Notes: generated by a model from the sequence alone, not told the origin. A stretch of DNA of 14,917 nt from an alpha proteobacterium 3107 (GCA_001483205.1 JPPB01000192.1:1-14917), one strand, 5' to 3'. Shown: positions 6,822 through 14,579, counted from the stretch's first letter. Translations and numbers: made by a program.

Positions 6822-7364
6822 TCAGCCGCCGGTAAACCGCACCTTGCCGATATAAGGCAGATTGCGGTTGCGCTGTGCATAGTCAATCCCGTAGCCGACC
6901 ACAAACTCATCGGGAATTTCAAACCCGATATAGTCCGCCCGGATGTCCACCTCTCGCCGGGACGGTTTATCAAGCAGCGCAATCGTCCGCAGGCGCGCCG
7001 GATTGCGGGTTTTCAGCAGCCGGACAACATGGGCAAGGGTATAGCCGGTATCCACAATGTCCTCGACCACCAGAACATCCCGGCCCGCGATCTCGCCGCG
7101 CAGGTCTTTCAGGATACGAATCTCGCGGCTTGATTCCATCGCATCGCCATAAGAGGACACTTCCAGAAAATCGACCTCAACCGGCAGGGTCAGCTCGCGC
7201 ACCAGATCGGCGATGAACACGAATGACCCGCGCAACAGCCCGACCATGACCAGATCATTGGAGCCGTTGAACTCGGTGGCAATCTGGCGGGCCAGAACCT
7301 CGATTCGGGCGGCAATCGTCTTGGCAGAGATCATCTTGTCGATCACATAGTCAGGGCGCGTCAT
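6822..7364 (-). CDS. hpt: Hypoxanthine phosphoribosyltransferase
   Basis: Salvages hypoxanthine (and often guanine) with PRPP to give IMP or GMP in the cytoplasm. The 180-residue product is of standard length. The PRPP-binding loop is [13 protein letters not shown] at 98-110, with the acidic pair Glu101-Asp102. The flexible-loop Ser-Tyr is in EVSSYGDA (68-75). The purine-contacting Lys133 and C-terminal [11 protein letters not shown] with Asp161 are present. The start at 7364 gives the usual family N-terminus ending [10 protein letters not shown]; the Met at residue 11 is an unlikely alternative. It is divergent from the ratA-like gene and convergent with lipA, so probably monocistronic. No purine riboswitch was recognised upstream. 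Confidence 0.95.
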   Translation of the reverse strand: MTRPDYVIDKMISAKTIAARIEVLARQIATEFNGSNDLVMVGLLRGSFVFIADLVRELTLPVEVDFLEVSSYGDAMESSREIRILKDLRGEIAGRDVLVVEDIVDTGYTLAHVVRLLKTRNPARLRTIALLDKPSRREVDIRADYIGFEIPDEFVVGYGIDYAQRNRNLPYIGKVRFTGG

Positions 7365-7521
7365 CCTGCTGGCCTCATGGGTCTGGTTGCCACACGGCCG
7401 CCCCCGGTGGTTTGTGACGGGGCGGCGGCGATGCTGTTCGCGCGCGCATGTTCACGCGAAAGCGGGGTTGATTTCAAGGCCGGGTTCAACGAAATCTGGC
7501 ATGACTTGGGAAAGGGACCGA

Positions 7522-7971
7522 ATGCCCGCACATGGCGACAGGCGCATTCTGCCTTATCAGGCGCAGCAGATGTATGACCTGGTGGCCGATGTCGAGCGCT
7601 ACCCGGAGTTTCTGCCGTGGTGCTCGGTGGCGCGGGTTCGGTCCAGAGCGCCGCAGGGCGACGGCAGAGAGGTGATGCTGGCCGATCTGGTGATTTCTTT
7701 CAGTGTGTTTCGGGAACGGTTCGGCAGCCGGGTTCTGCTGGATGCGGCGGCGGGGCGGATCGAGACCGAATATCTTGATGGCCCGTTCAGGCATCTTGGC
7801 TCCTTGTGGGTGTTTCGCGATCTGGAAGGGCAGGGGTGTGCGGTCGAGTTCCATGTGGATTTCGAGTTCAGGAACCCGATTTTACGCAAACTGGCCGGGG
7901 TGGTTTTCAATGAGGCCATGCACAGTATCGTGCGGGCCTTTGAGGTGCGCGCCCACGCGCTTTATGGCTGA
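7522..7971 (+). CDS. ratA: RatA/Coq10-type START-domain protein
   Basis: A 149-residue single-domain SRPBCC/START protein. Family members bind ubiquinone in a hydrophobic cavity (Coq10 supports respiration); the Escherichia coli homologue is annotated RatA, a proposed inhibitor of ribosome subunit joining. The hallmark is the N-terminal ILPYQAQQMYDLVADVERYPEF, followed by LPWCSVARV. The C-terminal FNEAMHSIVRAFEVRAHALYG is the long START helix. ATG 7522 is preferred because the homology begins there and AAAGGGA lies 4 nt upstream; ATG 7501 is in frame. In this setting, near lipA, a ubiquinone chaperone role is more likely than a toxin. No RnfH-type antitoxin partner is adjacent. Confidence 0.88.
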   Translation: MPAHGDRRILPYQAQQMYDLVADVERYPEFLPWCSVARVRSRAPQGDGREVMLADLVISFSVFRERFGSRVLLDAAAGRIETEYLDGPFRHLGSLWVFRDLEGQGCAVEFHVDFEFRNPILRKLAGVVFNEAMHSIVRAFEVRAHALYG

Positions 7972-7985
7972 CACCGGCGGCGGGG

Positions 7986-8016
7986 CAGGGGGCGGCCAGT
8001 CGCAGGCACCCCCCTG
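7986..8016. terminator. Hairpin between convergent ratA and amt
   Basis: CAGGGGG (7986-7992) pairs with CCCCCTG (8010-8016) over a 17-nt loop, followed by TTTC on the plus strand. It lies between two converging stop codons, so could act on the ratA transcript; the long loop makes it a modest candidate. Confidence 0.4.
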
Positions 8017-8018
8017 TT

Positions 8019-9200
8019 TCAGGACGAATGATCATAGCCCCGCTCGCCATGGACCTCGAGATCAAGCCCGTTGACCTCGACCTCCTGATTGACGCGCAGC
8101 GGGGTGATCAGGCTGACAATGCGGACCAGCACCGCGGTGACCACCACCGTGAACACCCCGACAATGACGACACTGCCCAGTTGCGGCAGCCAGCCACCGG
8201 CCCCGAAGACAGCAATCATCAGGGTGCCGAAGACCCCGCCCACCCCATGCACGGCAAACACATCCAGCGTGTCGTCAATCCCCAACATATCGCGAATCAC
8301 CAGCACGGCTTCCTGACACAGAACCCCCGCGACCGCCCCGATGATCAGCGCCTCAACCGGGCCAACAAACCCCGAGGCTGGCGTGATCGAGGCAAGCCCG
8401 GCAATCGTGCCGGTCACGATCCCGACCAGCGAGGCCTTGCCATGCCTGATCCGCTCCCACAGCATCCAGCTTAGCGAGGCGGCAGCGGCAGAGATATGGG
8501 TGACGGTCAGCGCCATCGCCGCACCGCCATCGGCGGCAAGCTGAGAGCCGCCGTTGAACCCGAACCAGCCAACCCACAGCATCGCCGCGCCGATCATCGC
8601 ATATCCGGGGTTGTGCGGCGGCGTGGTGCGGTTGTTGCGCGGCCCCAGAAACGCGGCGATGATCAGTGCGGCAATCCCGGCGCTTTCATGCACGACGATG
8701 CCACCGGCAAAATCCTTCACCCCGGTGTCCCCGAACAGGCCGCCGTCCGACAATATGCCGCCGCCCCAAACCCAGTGAACGATGGGCGCATAGCACAAAA
8801 GCATCCACAGGCCAGAGAACAGCAGCACAAAGCCGAAACCGACCCGCTCGACATACGCGCCGACAATCAGCGCCGGGGTGATGATGGCAAAGGTCATCTG
8901 GAAGGCAAAGAACAGGATTTCCGGCAAGGTTCCGGCAAGGCTGTCGGTGGTGACGCCCGCCAGAAACATGCTGCCAAGCCCCCCCCACAGGCCGCTTTCC
9001 CCCGCGCCAAAGGCAATCGAATAGCCAAAGGCCAGCCACAGAATGCTCATCAGACAGGCGATCGCATAGCAGTGCATGAAGACACTGAGCACGTTGCGCG
9101 CCCGCACCAGCCCCCCGTAAAACAGCGCAAGCCCCGGCAGTGTCATAAACAGCACCAGGGCGGTCGCAACTATGATCCATGCGGTGTCGGCTCCGTTCAT
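8019..9200 (-). CDS. amt: Ammonium transporter (Amt/MEP/Rh family)
   Basis: Trimeric inner-membrane ammonium channel; 393 residues with about 11 hydrophobic segments. Conserved pore features are the twin histidines His171 (VVHESAG) and His318 (FAVHGVGG), the Phe gate residues Phe104 and Phe215, the recruitment-site Trp145 and Ser219, and Asp163 in DFAGG. The cytoplasmic C-terminal tail with GLDLEVHGE, needed for regulation in AmtB, is intact. ATG 9200 is chosen because AAGGA lies 7 nt upstream; the frame is open to 9248 but the family N-terminus starts here. No glnK (PII) gene precedes it, unlike the usual glnK-amtB pair. It interrupts the ratA/pncC neighbourhood. No sigma54 -24/-12 promoter was seen upstream. 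Confidence 0.95.
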   Translation of the reverse strand: MNGADTAWIIVATALVLFMTLPGLALFYGGLVRARNVLSVFMHCYAIACLMSILWLAFGYSIAFGAGESGLWGGLGSMFLAGVTTDSLAGTLPEILFFAFQMTFAIITPALIVGAYVERVGFGFVLLFSGLWMLLCYAPIVHWVWGGGILSDGGLFGDTGVKDFAGGIVVHESAGIAALIIAAFLGPRNNRTTPPHNPGYAMIGAAMLWVGWFGFNGGSQLAADGGAAMALTVTHISAAAASLSWMLWERIRHGKASLVGIVTGTIAGLASITPASGFVGPVEALIIGAVAGVLCQEAVLVIRDMLGIDDTLDVFAVHGVGGVFGTLMIAVFGAGGWLPQLGSVVIVGVFTVVVTAVLVRIVSLITPLRVNQEVEVNGLDLEVHGERGYDHSS

Positions 9201-9332
9201 CGGTCGTTCCTTTCCGTTTTGCGTTTTGTCCTGTCTGATCGGGGACAAACCCCAATCGCCCGGTGAACAAAAGCCGGGAGCGGGGTTGCGGAGGCAAAAA
9301 ACGGGGGGCAGACGCGGAATGCCCGGATCATG

Positions 9333-9354
9333 GGCGAAAACCGGCGGTTTTGCC
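9333..9354 (-). terminator. Probable terminator of the ispDF-pgpA-pncC operon
   Basis: AAAACC (9337-9342) and GGTTTT (9346-9351) form a stem over a GGC loop, extended by GGC/GCC with one bulged G. It is 31 bp past the pncC stop in the direction of transcription, where the 3' arm supplies the T-rich run. The remaining amt upstream spacer (9201-9332) holds no other recognisable gene. Confidence 0.45.
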
Positions 9355-9384
9355 TATAAAAGCAGCGCTTTCGGTTCGGGGGTG

Positions 9385-9846
9385 TTACAGGGCTTCAAGC
9401 AGCATCCGCAGGGCGTGGTCAACACTCGCCCGCCTGACGTTTTCCCGCCCCAGCGGGCCAAATTCCACCGTCATGCTGCGTGTCCGCCTGCCCGCCTGCG
9501 CCAGGCCAAAGCACACGCGGCCCTCGGGCTTGGCCTCTGAGCCACCCGGCCCGGCGATCCCGGTGACAGAGACCGCCAGATCAGCGGCCCCCCGCGCCCC
9601 GTCGGCCATTTCCCGCGCCACCTGTTCCGAGACCGCGCCATGGGCCGCAAGCGTCTGAGGCCGCACCCCCAAAAGGCCGGTCTTGGCGGCGTTTGAATAG
9701 GTGACATAGCCGCACTCAAACACGTCCGACGCACCGGGCACGTCGGTGATGCGCGCCGACAGCAACCCGCCGGTGCAGCTTTCGGCGGTGGCGATCCGCA
9801 GGCCCTTTGCCCGCGCGCGGCAGATCAGCGCCCCGGCGTCGCTCAT
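9385..9846 (-). CDS. pncC: Nicotinamide-nucleotide amidohydrolase (CinA C-terminal domain)
   Basis: Deamidates nicotinamide mononucleotide to nicotinate mononucleotide, recycling the NMN released by NAD-dependent DNA ligase. The 153-residue product corresponds to the CinA C-terminal domain alone, without the N-terminal MoaB-like domain. Visible motifs are [11 protein letters not shown] near residue 20-30, with the catalytic serine, [16 protein letters not shown], and [10 protein letters not shown]. The ATG at 9846 overlaps the pgpA stop by four bases (ATGA), indicating translational coupling. It is the last gene of ispDF-pgpA-pncC and ends in TAA. The single-domain form is common in Proteobacteria. 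Confidence 0.92.
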   Translation of the reverse strand: MSDAGALICRARAKGLRIATAESCTGGLLSARITDVPGASDVFECGYVTYSNAAKTGLLGVRPQTLAAHGAVSEQVAREMADGARGAADLAVSVTGIAGPGGSEAKPEGRVCFGLAQAGRRTRSMTVEFGPLGRENVRRASVDHALRMLLEAL

Positions 9847-10340
9847 GGCCCCGGCACTCCGTGCGACAGGGCCGCCAGCCCGATGACAAGAACCGCCGCC
9901 AGCGCCCCGGCAATCACATCGTCCAGCATCACCCCAAGGGCATCGCCGCGCCGGTCCGCCCACCCGACCGGGCCGGGCTTGAGGATGTCGAACAGGCGAA
10001 AGCCGACAAAGGCGATCACCCAGCCGGGCCAGAGCGCATGAACCTCAAGCGCCATCAAAGATGCGGCGGCAGACACCGGCCAGAGGGCGATCCATTGCCC
10101 GACAACCTCGTCGATCACGATCTCAGCCGGGTCGTGATCCGCCTTGCCGCGGGTTTCTCTGTCCGTCGCCCACCAGCCGAGCGCAAAGGTGGCAAGGGTT
10201 GCAATGGCCAGAAGCGCAAAGCCACCGGTCTGATGCAGCCCCCATGCGGCGGGCAGGGCGGCCACGGCCCCCCAGGTTCCGGGGGCGGGGCGCAGCAGGC
10301 CCGCGCCGAAGAAGGTGACGATCAGGCGGGTCACGGTCAC
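9843..10340 (-). CDS. pgpA: Phosphatidylglycerophosphatase A
   Basis: Integral membrane phosphatase that makes phosphatidylglycerol from phosphatidylglycerophosphate. The 165-residue product has the family signatures PAPGTWGA near the N-terminus, IDEVVGQW in the middle, [17 protein letters not shown], and [10 protein letters not shown] towards the C-terminus, with about four hydrophobic helices. The start codon is GTG at 10340, overlapping the ispDF stop as GTGA; no other in-frame start fits the family N-terminus better. It is coupled to both neighbours by four-base overlaps. Confidence 0.92.
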   Translation of the reverse strand: MTVTRLIVTFFGAGLLRPAPGTWGAVAALPAAWGLHQTGGFALLAIATLATFALGWWATDRETRGKADHDPAEIVIDEVVGQWIALWPVSAAASLMALEVHALWPGWVIAFVGFRLFDILKPGPVGWADRRGDALGVMLDDVIAGALAAVLVIGLAALSHGVPGP

Positions 10341-11494
10341 GGGCGAATGAGCGCAGCGGTGGCCAGCGCCGCGATCCCCTCTTCCCGCCCGGTAAAGCCG
10401 AGCCGCTCTGAAGTTGTCGCCTTGATGCTGATCTGCCCGGCGGAAATGCCCATGATCCCGGCAAGTGCCTGCTGCATCGCCCCGGCGTACGGCCCGATCC
10501 GGGGCACCTCACAGACCAGCGTGCAGTCGATATTGGAAATCCGATACCCCCGGTGGCGGACGCGCGCGCAGGCATGTTCGAGAAAGACACGGCTGTCCGC
10601 GCCTTTCCATCGCGGCTCTGACGGGGGAAAATGGCGGCCTATATCGCCATCCGCCAGCGCCCCGTAGAGCGCATCGGTAATCGCGTGCATCCCGACATCG
10701 GCATCCGAATGGCCCAGCAACCCCCGGTCATGGGGAATGTCCACCCCGCACAGGGTGATCCGGTCGCCGGGGCCGAAACGATGCACGTCATAGCCGTTTC
10801 CCAGCCGTATATCCATCTGTCCCCGCAATATCCGTTCTGCCCGCGTGAAATCGGCGGGGGTGGTGATTTTCAGATTGTCTTCTTCCCCTTGGGTGATCAG
10901 AACGTCAATCCCTGCGGTGCGGGCGATCTCTGCATCATCCGCCGCCGCATCATCGCCGGTATGGGCGCGATGAGCGGCAAGAATGGCGTCGAAATGAAAG
11001 CCCTGGGGGGTTTGCGCCCGGACCAGCGCGCGGCGGTCCCGCACGTCGCGGATTATCGTGCCGCCGTTGCCGTCGCTGTCATGGGCAGGCGCGGCCACCC
11101 ATAAGGCGTCGGAAAGCATCAGACCGGGGGCCGCGCCGGTATGGGTGTCGAGCGCCGCCAGCACAGCGGAAATGAGCCGCCGGGAGACGCAGGGGCGGGC
11201 GACATCATGGATGAGCACCCGGTCAATGCCCGTGCCCGCCAGCGCCTCAAGCCCCGCGCGCACTGATGCCGCCCGCGTTGCGCCGCCGTGAACATGGGGG
11301 ATGCCCGCCGGAACCCGGGCTTCGTCATCGGGGTGGATGACCAGCAGAACATCGTCGATGCCGGGATGGGTGGCAAAGGCGGCAATGGTGTGGTCGGCGA
11401 CGCGCTGTCCGGCCACGGTGCGCCATTGCTTGGGCAGGTCTCCGCCAGCGCGGGTTCCGCGCCCCGCCGCGACAATCAGGGCAGTGGTTTTCAT
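10337..11494 (-). CDS. ispDF: Bifunctional IspD-IspF enzyme (MEP isoprenoid pathway)
   Basis: Fusion of MEP cytidylyltransferase (IspD, about 1-225) and MEcPP synthase (IspF, about 227-385), two non-consecutive steps of the methylerythritol phosphate pathway. The IspD part shows [19 protein letters not shown] (6-24), [13 protein letters not shown] (94-106) and [12 protein letters not shown] (159-170). The IspF part shows the metal-binding Asp236 and His238 in GYDVH, His270, and [20 protein letters not shown] (261-280). Such fusions are common in Alphaproteobacteria. A GGAGG ribosome-binding site precedes ATG 11494. It is the first gene of an operon with pgpA and pncC. One mild substitution: PPSEPRWKG has Glu where Asp is usual. 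Confidence 0.95.
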   Translation of the reverse strand: MKTTALIVAAGRGTRAGGDLPKQWRTVAGQRVADHTIAAFATHPGIDDVLLVIHPDDEARVPAGIPHVHGGATRAASVRAGLEALAGTGIDRVLIHDVARPCVSRRLISAVLAALDTHTGAAPGLMLSDALWVAAPAHDSDGNGGTIIRDVRDRRALVRAQTPQGFHFDAILAAHRAHTGDDAAADDAEIARTAGIDVLITQGEEDNLKITTPADFTRAERILRGQMDIRLGNGYDVHRFGPGDRITLCGVDIPHDRGLLGHSDADVGMHAITDALYGALADGDIGRHFPPSEPRWKGADSRVFLEHACARVRHRGYRISNIDCTLVCEVPRIGPYAGAMQQALAGIMGISAGQISIKATTSERLGFTGREEGIAALATAALIRP

Positions 11495-11515
11495 CGGCTC
11501 CCTCCCGGTTTGTCT

Positions 11516-11545
11516 GTATTAGGGGCGATGTTTGCTCAGGTCCAG
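11516..11545 (-). promoter_or_regulatory. Possible ispDF operon promoter
   Basis: On the minus strand, CTGGAC (complement of 11540-11545) and TAATAC (complement of 11516-11521) are 18 bp apart, with the start codon 21 bp downstream of the -10. Moderate match only; the spacer is one base longer than optimal. Confidence 0.35.
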
Positions 11546-11563
11546 CCCCGTGAAGTGTCGGTG

Positions 11564-11582
11564 AAGGGCTCTGCATAATGGC
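11564..11582 (+). repeat. Dispersed repeat B, copy 3 (partial, 19 bp)
   Basis: AAGGGCTCTGCATAATGGC matches the first 19 bases of repeat B copy 1 at 16 positions. With copy 2 (11648-11680, opposite strand) it forms imperfect terminal inverted repeats, about 117 bp from end to end, around two hairpins. This MITE-like layout has no obvious target-site duplication. Confidence 0.6.
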
Positions 11583-11585
11583 ATA

Positions 11586-11628
11586 GCCGGGCAGCCGCCT
11601 GCCGGGGGGCAGGCAGGCGCTGCCCGGC
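11586..11628. repeat. Large two-part hairpin in ispDF/cobF spacer
   Basis: Outer arms GCCGGGCAGC (11586-11595) and GCTGCCCGGC (11619-11628) enclose inner arms GCCTGCC (11597-11603) and GGCAGGC (11608-11614) with a GGGG loop. Total stem 17 bp with a small internal asymmetry. Its left half resembles the start of the 39-bp direct repeats at 14783 and 14845. Confidence 0.7.
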
Positions 11629-11640
11629 GTTCCGCCGGGC
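11622..11640. repeat. GCCCGGC-family hairpin, copy 1
   Basis: GCCCGGCG (11622-11629) and CGCCGGGC (11633-11640) form a perfect 8-bp stem over TTC. It overlaps the 3' arm of the preceding hairpin, so the two structures exclude each other. A near-identical hairpin with a swapped base pair is at 14637-14655. Confidence 0.7.
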
Positions 11641-11647
11641 GGATGAT

Positions 11648-11680
11648 TTGGCAACTGACGCGCCAATATGCAGAGGTCTT
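11648..11680 (-). repeat. Dispersed repeat B, copy 2 (33 bp)
   Basis: The reverse complement of this segment matches 1866-1898 at 30 of 33 positions. It ends 13 bp before palindromic repeat A copy 5. At guaA the same two elements also lie together (36 bp apart), so they may be parts of one mobile or regulatory unit. Confidence 0.8.
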
Positions 11681-11693
11681 TCACAGGTCTTGC

Positions 11694-11711
11694 CCTTATC
11701 CGCGGATAAGG
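11694..11711. repeat. Palindromic repeat A, copy 5
   Basis: Perfect 18-bp dyad with core CTTATCCGCGGATAAG at 11695-11710, 54 bp downstream of the cobF stop. It lies in the spacer between the cob operon and the ispDF operon, both transcribed leftwards. Confidence 0.85.
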
Positions 11712-11723
11712 CCGGGTCAGCCC

Positions 11724-11744
11724 CCTGCACCCCCCCCGTGCAGG
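11724..11744 (-). terminator. Possible cob operon terminator
   Basis: CCTGCAC (11724-11730) and GTGCAGG (11738-11744) form a 7-bp stem over a seven-C loop, 21 bp past the cobF stop. No U tract follows. Candidate only. Confidence 0.35.
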
Positions 11745-11764
11745 CCAGACACGAACCGCATTCC

Positions 11765-12517
11765 TCACCCGCGCCGCAGGATATAGATGTCCATGATCCA
11801 GCCATGGCTCTCGCGCGCCGCCGCACGGGTGCGCACAATCCGCTCGCGCATATCCGCCAGCCGCCCCGACAGCGTGATCTCTTCGGCCATGCCCACATAC
11901 GCCCCCCACCAGATATGCACCCCCTCGGGCGGAACATCCCGAAAGGCACAATCCCCATCCAGCATCACCACAACCGTCTTTGCCGCCCCCGGCCAGCCCT
12001 CATCGCGCAACCGGCGGCCCGTTGTAACAGTAAACGCCGCCCCGATTTCGTTCAGCGGAATCCCGTGGGCGGCGGTCAGCGCCTGTATCGCGGTAATGCC
12101 GGGAATGACCGAAATGCTCATCGGCATCCGCTCTGCCACCCGCCCGGCAATCCTGAGTGTGCTGTCATAGAGCGACGGATCCCCCCACACCAGAAACGCC
12201 ACCCGGCCCTTGCAGCCCAGGCGCGCCCTGATCTCGGCCCGCCACACCCGCGCAATCGCATCGTGCCAGTCATCAACCCCCCGCCGGTAATCGGGACAGG
12301 CGGTATCGCGTTTCGGCAGGTCAAATTCCGCCACCGTCGTCTGCGGGGCGGTCAGCACATCGGCGCAGATGCGGCGGCGCAGCCCGGCCAGATCATCCTT
12401 GTCCGCGCCCTTGCGGGGGATCAGGATCAGGTCGGCCTCATTGATCGCGCGAATCGCTTGCAGGGTCAGGTGCCCGGGGTTGCCCGCGCCGATGCCGATC
12501 AGGGTCAGGGTGATCAT
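11765..12517 (-). CDS. cobF: Precorrin-6A synthase (deacetylating)
   Basis: SAM-dependent methyltransferase of the aerobic (late cobalt) cobalamin pathway. It methylates C1 of precorrin-5 with loss of acetate to give precorrin-6A. The 250-residue product has the tetrapyrrole methylase fold: IGIGAGNPGHLTLQAI at the N-terminus (8-23), LVWGDPSLYDST in the middle, VIPGITAIQALTAAHGIPLNEIG, and a C-terminal half with WWGAYVGMAEEI. Presence of CobF indicates the oxygen-dependent route. The ATG at 12517 overlaps the cobA stop as ATGA, so it is the coupled last gene of cobB-cobA-cobF. Confidence 0.93.
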   Translation of the reverse strand: MITLTLIGIGAGNPGHLTLQAIRAINEADLILIPRKGADKDDLAGLRRRICADVLTAPQTTVAEFDLPKRDTACPDYRRGVDDWHDAIARVWRAEIRARLGCKGRVAFLVWGDPSLYDSTLRIAGRVAERMPMSISVIPGITAIQALTAAHGIPLNEIGAAFTVTTGRRLRDEGWPGAAKTVVVMLDGDCAFRDVPPEGVHIWWGAYVGMAEEITLSGRLADMRERIVRTRAAARESHGWIMDIYILRRG

Positions 12518-13260
12518 GTCGCCCCGCCTGTGTCCGGCGTATCCCCCCCGGCCAGCTCTCCGAACAGGATCAGCCCCGGCGCGCCGGAGATGTCACGCGA
12601 CAGCCGTGCCGCCAGCCGCGCCATCGTCGTGCGGTGAAGGGTCTGATCCGGGTGGCTGATGCTTTCGGCCAGCAGTGCCGGGCAATCCCGCCGCAGCCCG
12701 GCCCCGAACAGCTTTTCGGCCAAGGCGGGAAAGGTGCGTTTGGGCATGAACAGCACCGTCGTTGCCCCCGGATCGGCCAGCGCCTGAAGGTTCAGATCGC
12801 CCGGCAGCGCCCCGGCCACATCATGGCCGGTGACGAACTGCACCCGGCGCGCCAGCAACCGGCGGGTCAGCGGGATATTCGCGGCGGCGGCGGCGGCACA
12901 GGCAGAGGTCACCCCCGGCACGATCTCGAAACCGATGCCCGCACCGCGCAGCGCGTCGATTTCCTCTTCCAGCCGCCCGAAAACGCCGGGGTCACCTGAT
13001 TTGAGCCGCACCACCCGCGCCCCGGTCAACGCATACTCCACCAGCAGGCGGCTGACATGGCGTTGCCGGGGCGAAGGATGCCCGGCGCGTTTGCCGACCC
13101 CCACGAGGTCTGCTCCGGGCCGGGCGTATTCCAGAATCGGCCCGGCGGACAGGTCGTCGAACAGCACCGCATCGGCCCGTTTCAGGCGATCAACGGCCTT
13201 GAGGGTCAGCAATTCCGGGTCGCCGGGGCCAGAGCCGACAAAACTGACAAACCCGGTCAT
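12514..13260 (-). CDS. cobA: Uroporphyrinogen-III C-methyltransferase (SUMT)
   Basis: Transfers two methyl groups from SAM to uroporphyrinogen III, giving precorrin-2, the branch point to cobalamin and siroheme. The 248-residue product shows VGSGPGDPELLTLKAV (8-23), RLKSGDPGVFGR, and PGVTSACAAAAAANIPLTRR, all diagnostic of SUMT. There is no CysG-type dehydrogenase/ferrochelatase extension, so it is the stand-alone form. It overlaps cobB upstream and cobF downstream by four bases each (ATGA), implying coupled translation. The cob setting favours cobalamin over siroheme supply. Confidence 0.94.
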   Translation of the reverse strand: MTGFVSFVGSGPGDPELLTLKAVDRLKRADAVLFDDLSAGPILEYARPGADLVGVGKRAGHPSPRQRHVSRLLVEYALTGARVVRLKSGDPGVFGRLEEEIDALRGAGIGFEIVPGVTSACAAAAAANIPLTRRLLARRVQFVTGHDVAGALPGDLNLQALADPGATTVLFMPKRTFPALAEKLFGAGLRRDCPALLAESISHPDQTLHRTTMARLAARLSRDISGAPGLILFGELAGGDTPDTGGAT

Positions 13261-14579
13261 CGGGGGGCCTCTGCGATCAGGTGAAAGAACGTGCCGGTGA
13301 CAGGGCCGCGCACCGCGCCGGTCTCGGCCACCGGCGCACCGTCGGCATCGCAGACCCGGGCCAGCGGCGCGTCGGGTTCCTGCACGATGGTGGAATAGTG
13401 AAACTCATGCCCGCGCAGCCGGGCGCCCGCCTCAAGCCCCGGCATCGGGGCGCAGAGCGTCGCCTGACGATAGCCGAGGTGGAGCCTGCGGGTCTGGTAA
13501 GACGTAACAAGGCCAAGCAACCCCGCCATCCGGTGGCGACGGCCCTGTTTGTCGATCAGCGCCTCGCCGAGCGCCATGTAGCCGCCGCACTCCCCATGGA
13601 CGGGGCGGGTTTGCGCGTGTTTGCGCAGGGCGGCGCGGTATGTGCGGGCCTCTGCAAGCGGCCCCGCGTGCAGTTCCGGGTAGCCGCCGGGCAGCCAGAC
13701 CAGATCGGCGTCGGGGGCAGGGGGCTGATCAGCAAGGGGGGAAAAGGGCAGGATTTCCGCGCCCGCCGCGCGCCAGCCCGCCAGCAGATGCGGATAGGTA
13801 AAGCTGAAGGCCGCGTCCTCTGCCAGCGCGATGCGTTGTGCGGGGGGGCGGGGCAAAGGGCCGGTGACAGCAGCGGGCGGGGCGGTCGCGGCACCGGCGG
13901 CGGCCCTGATCGCATCAAGGTCCGCATGGGCGCGCAGAAAGGCGGCATATCCGGCAATGGCGGCCTCAAGGTCCGGGTGCTCGACCGCCTGGACAAGGCC
14001 AAGGTGACGCTCGGGCAGGGTCAGGTCGCCGCGCCGGGGCAGAACGCCCAAGACGGGGATGCCCGCCCGCTCCATACCTGCGCGGGCAAGGCGCTCATGC
14101 CGGGGGCTGGCACAGCGGTTGAGGATGACCCCGGCGAAGGGCAGGTCCGGGTCATAGGCGCGAAAGCCGAGCGCGGTGGCGGCGGCGGATTGCGCCTGCC
14201 CGCCGATGTCGAGCACCAGAACCACCGGCCAGCCCATCCTGAGCGCGGTTTCGGCGGAAGACCCGAAACCGGTTTCGCCTCGGGTCGCCACCCCGTCAAA
14301 CAGCCCCATAGAGCCTTCGGCGATGATCATATCGGCACCGTGTGATTGGGCCGAGATGCCGCCGATGAGGGCGGCGGGCATTGCCCAGGTGTCGATATTG
14401 AAGGACGCCCGGCGGGCGGCGGCGCGGTGAAAGGCCGGGTCGATGTAATCGGGGCCGGACTTGAAGGGTTGCACGGCCACCCCGTCGTCCCGGAGCGCGC
14501 GCAGAAGGCCGAGCATGACGGTGGTCTTGCCGGTGCCGGAAGAGGGGGCCGAGATCAGGATGCCGGGCGGGTCAGTCAT
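13257..14579 (-). CDS. cobB: Hydrogenobyrinic acid a,c-diamide synthase
   Basis: Uses ATP and glutamine to amidate the a and c side chains of hydrogenobyrinate before cobalt insertion. The 440-residue product has an N-terminal P-loop SAPSSGTGKTT (10-20) and substrate-site block KSGPDYIDPAFH (40-51). A C-terminal class I glutamine amidotransferase domain has the catalytic Cys331 in VHGECGGYMALGEA, followed by GHEFHYSTI. I chose ATG 14579; an in-frame TTG directly upstream (14582) is less likely. The ribosome-binding site is poor (GAGAG). It leads the cobB-cobA-cobF operon. No cobalamin riboswitch box was found in the 338 bp upstream, so control by B12 would have to be from further upstream or by another means. 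Confidence 0.94.
   Translation of the reverse strand: MTDPPGILISAPSSGTGKTTVMLGLLRALRDDGVAVQPFKSGPDYIDPAFHRAAARRASFNIDTWAMPAALIGGISAQSHGADMIIAEGSMGLFDGVATRGETGFGSSAETALRMGWPVVLVLDIGGQAQSAAATALGFRAYDPDLPFAGVILNRCASPRHERLARAGMERAGIPVLGVLPRRGDLTLPERHLGLVQAVEHPDLEAAIAGYAAFLRAHADLDAIRAAAGAATAPPAAVTGPLPRPPAQRIALAEDAAFSFTYPHLLAGWRAAGAEILPFSPLADQPPAPDADLVWLPGGYPELHAGPLAEARTYRAALRKHAQTRPVHGECGGYMALGEALIDKQGRRHRMAGLLGLVTSYQTRRLHLGYRQATLCAPMPGLEAGARLRGHEFHYSTIVQEPDAPLARVCDADGAPVAETGAVRGPVTGTFFHLIAEAPR

Noticed and set aside
7522..7971. RatAB toxin-antitoxin pair
   Set aside because: Only the START-domain gene is present; no RnfH/RatB-like gene adjoins it, so a toxin-antitoxin reading is not supported.
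8496..9266. 256-codon plus-strand frame antisense to amt
   Set aside because: The amt frame carries all pore residues; the antisense frame is an artefact of GC-rich third positions.
11648..12637. 329-codon plus-strand frame over cobF
   Set aside because: It begins inside repeat B and runs antisense to cobF; Pro/Arg-rich, no domain.
13281..14345. 354-codon plus-strand frame over cobB
   Set aside because: Antisense to a full-length cobB with catalytic residues; no motif of its own.
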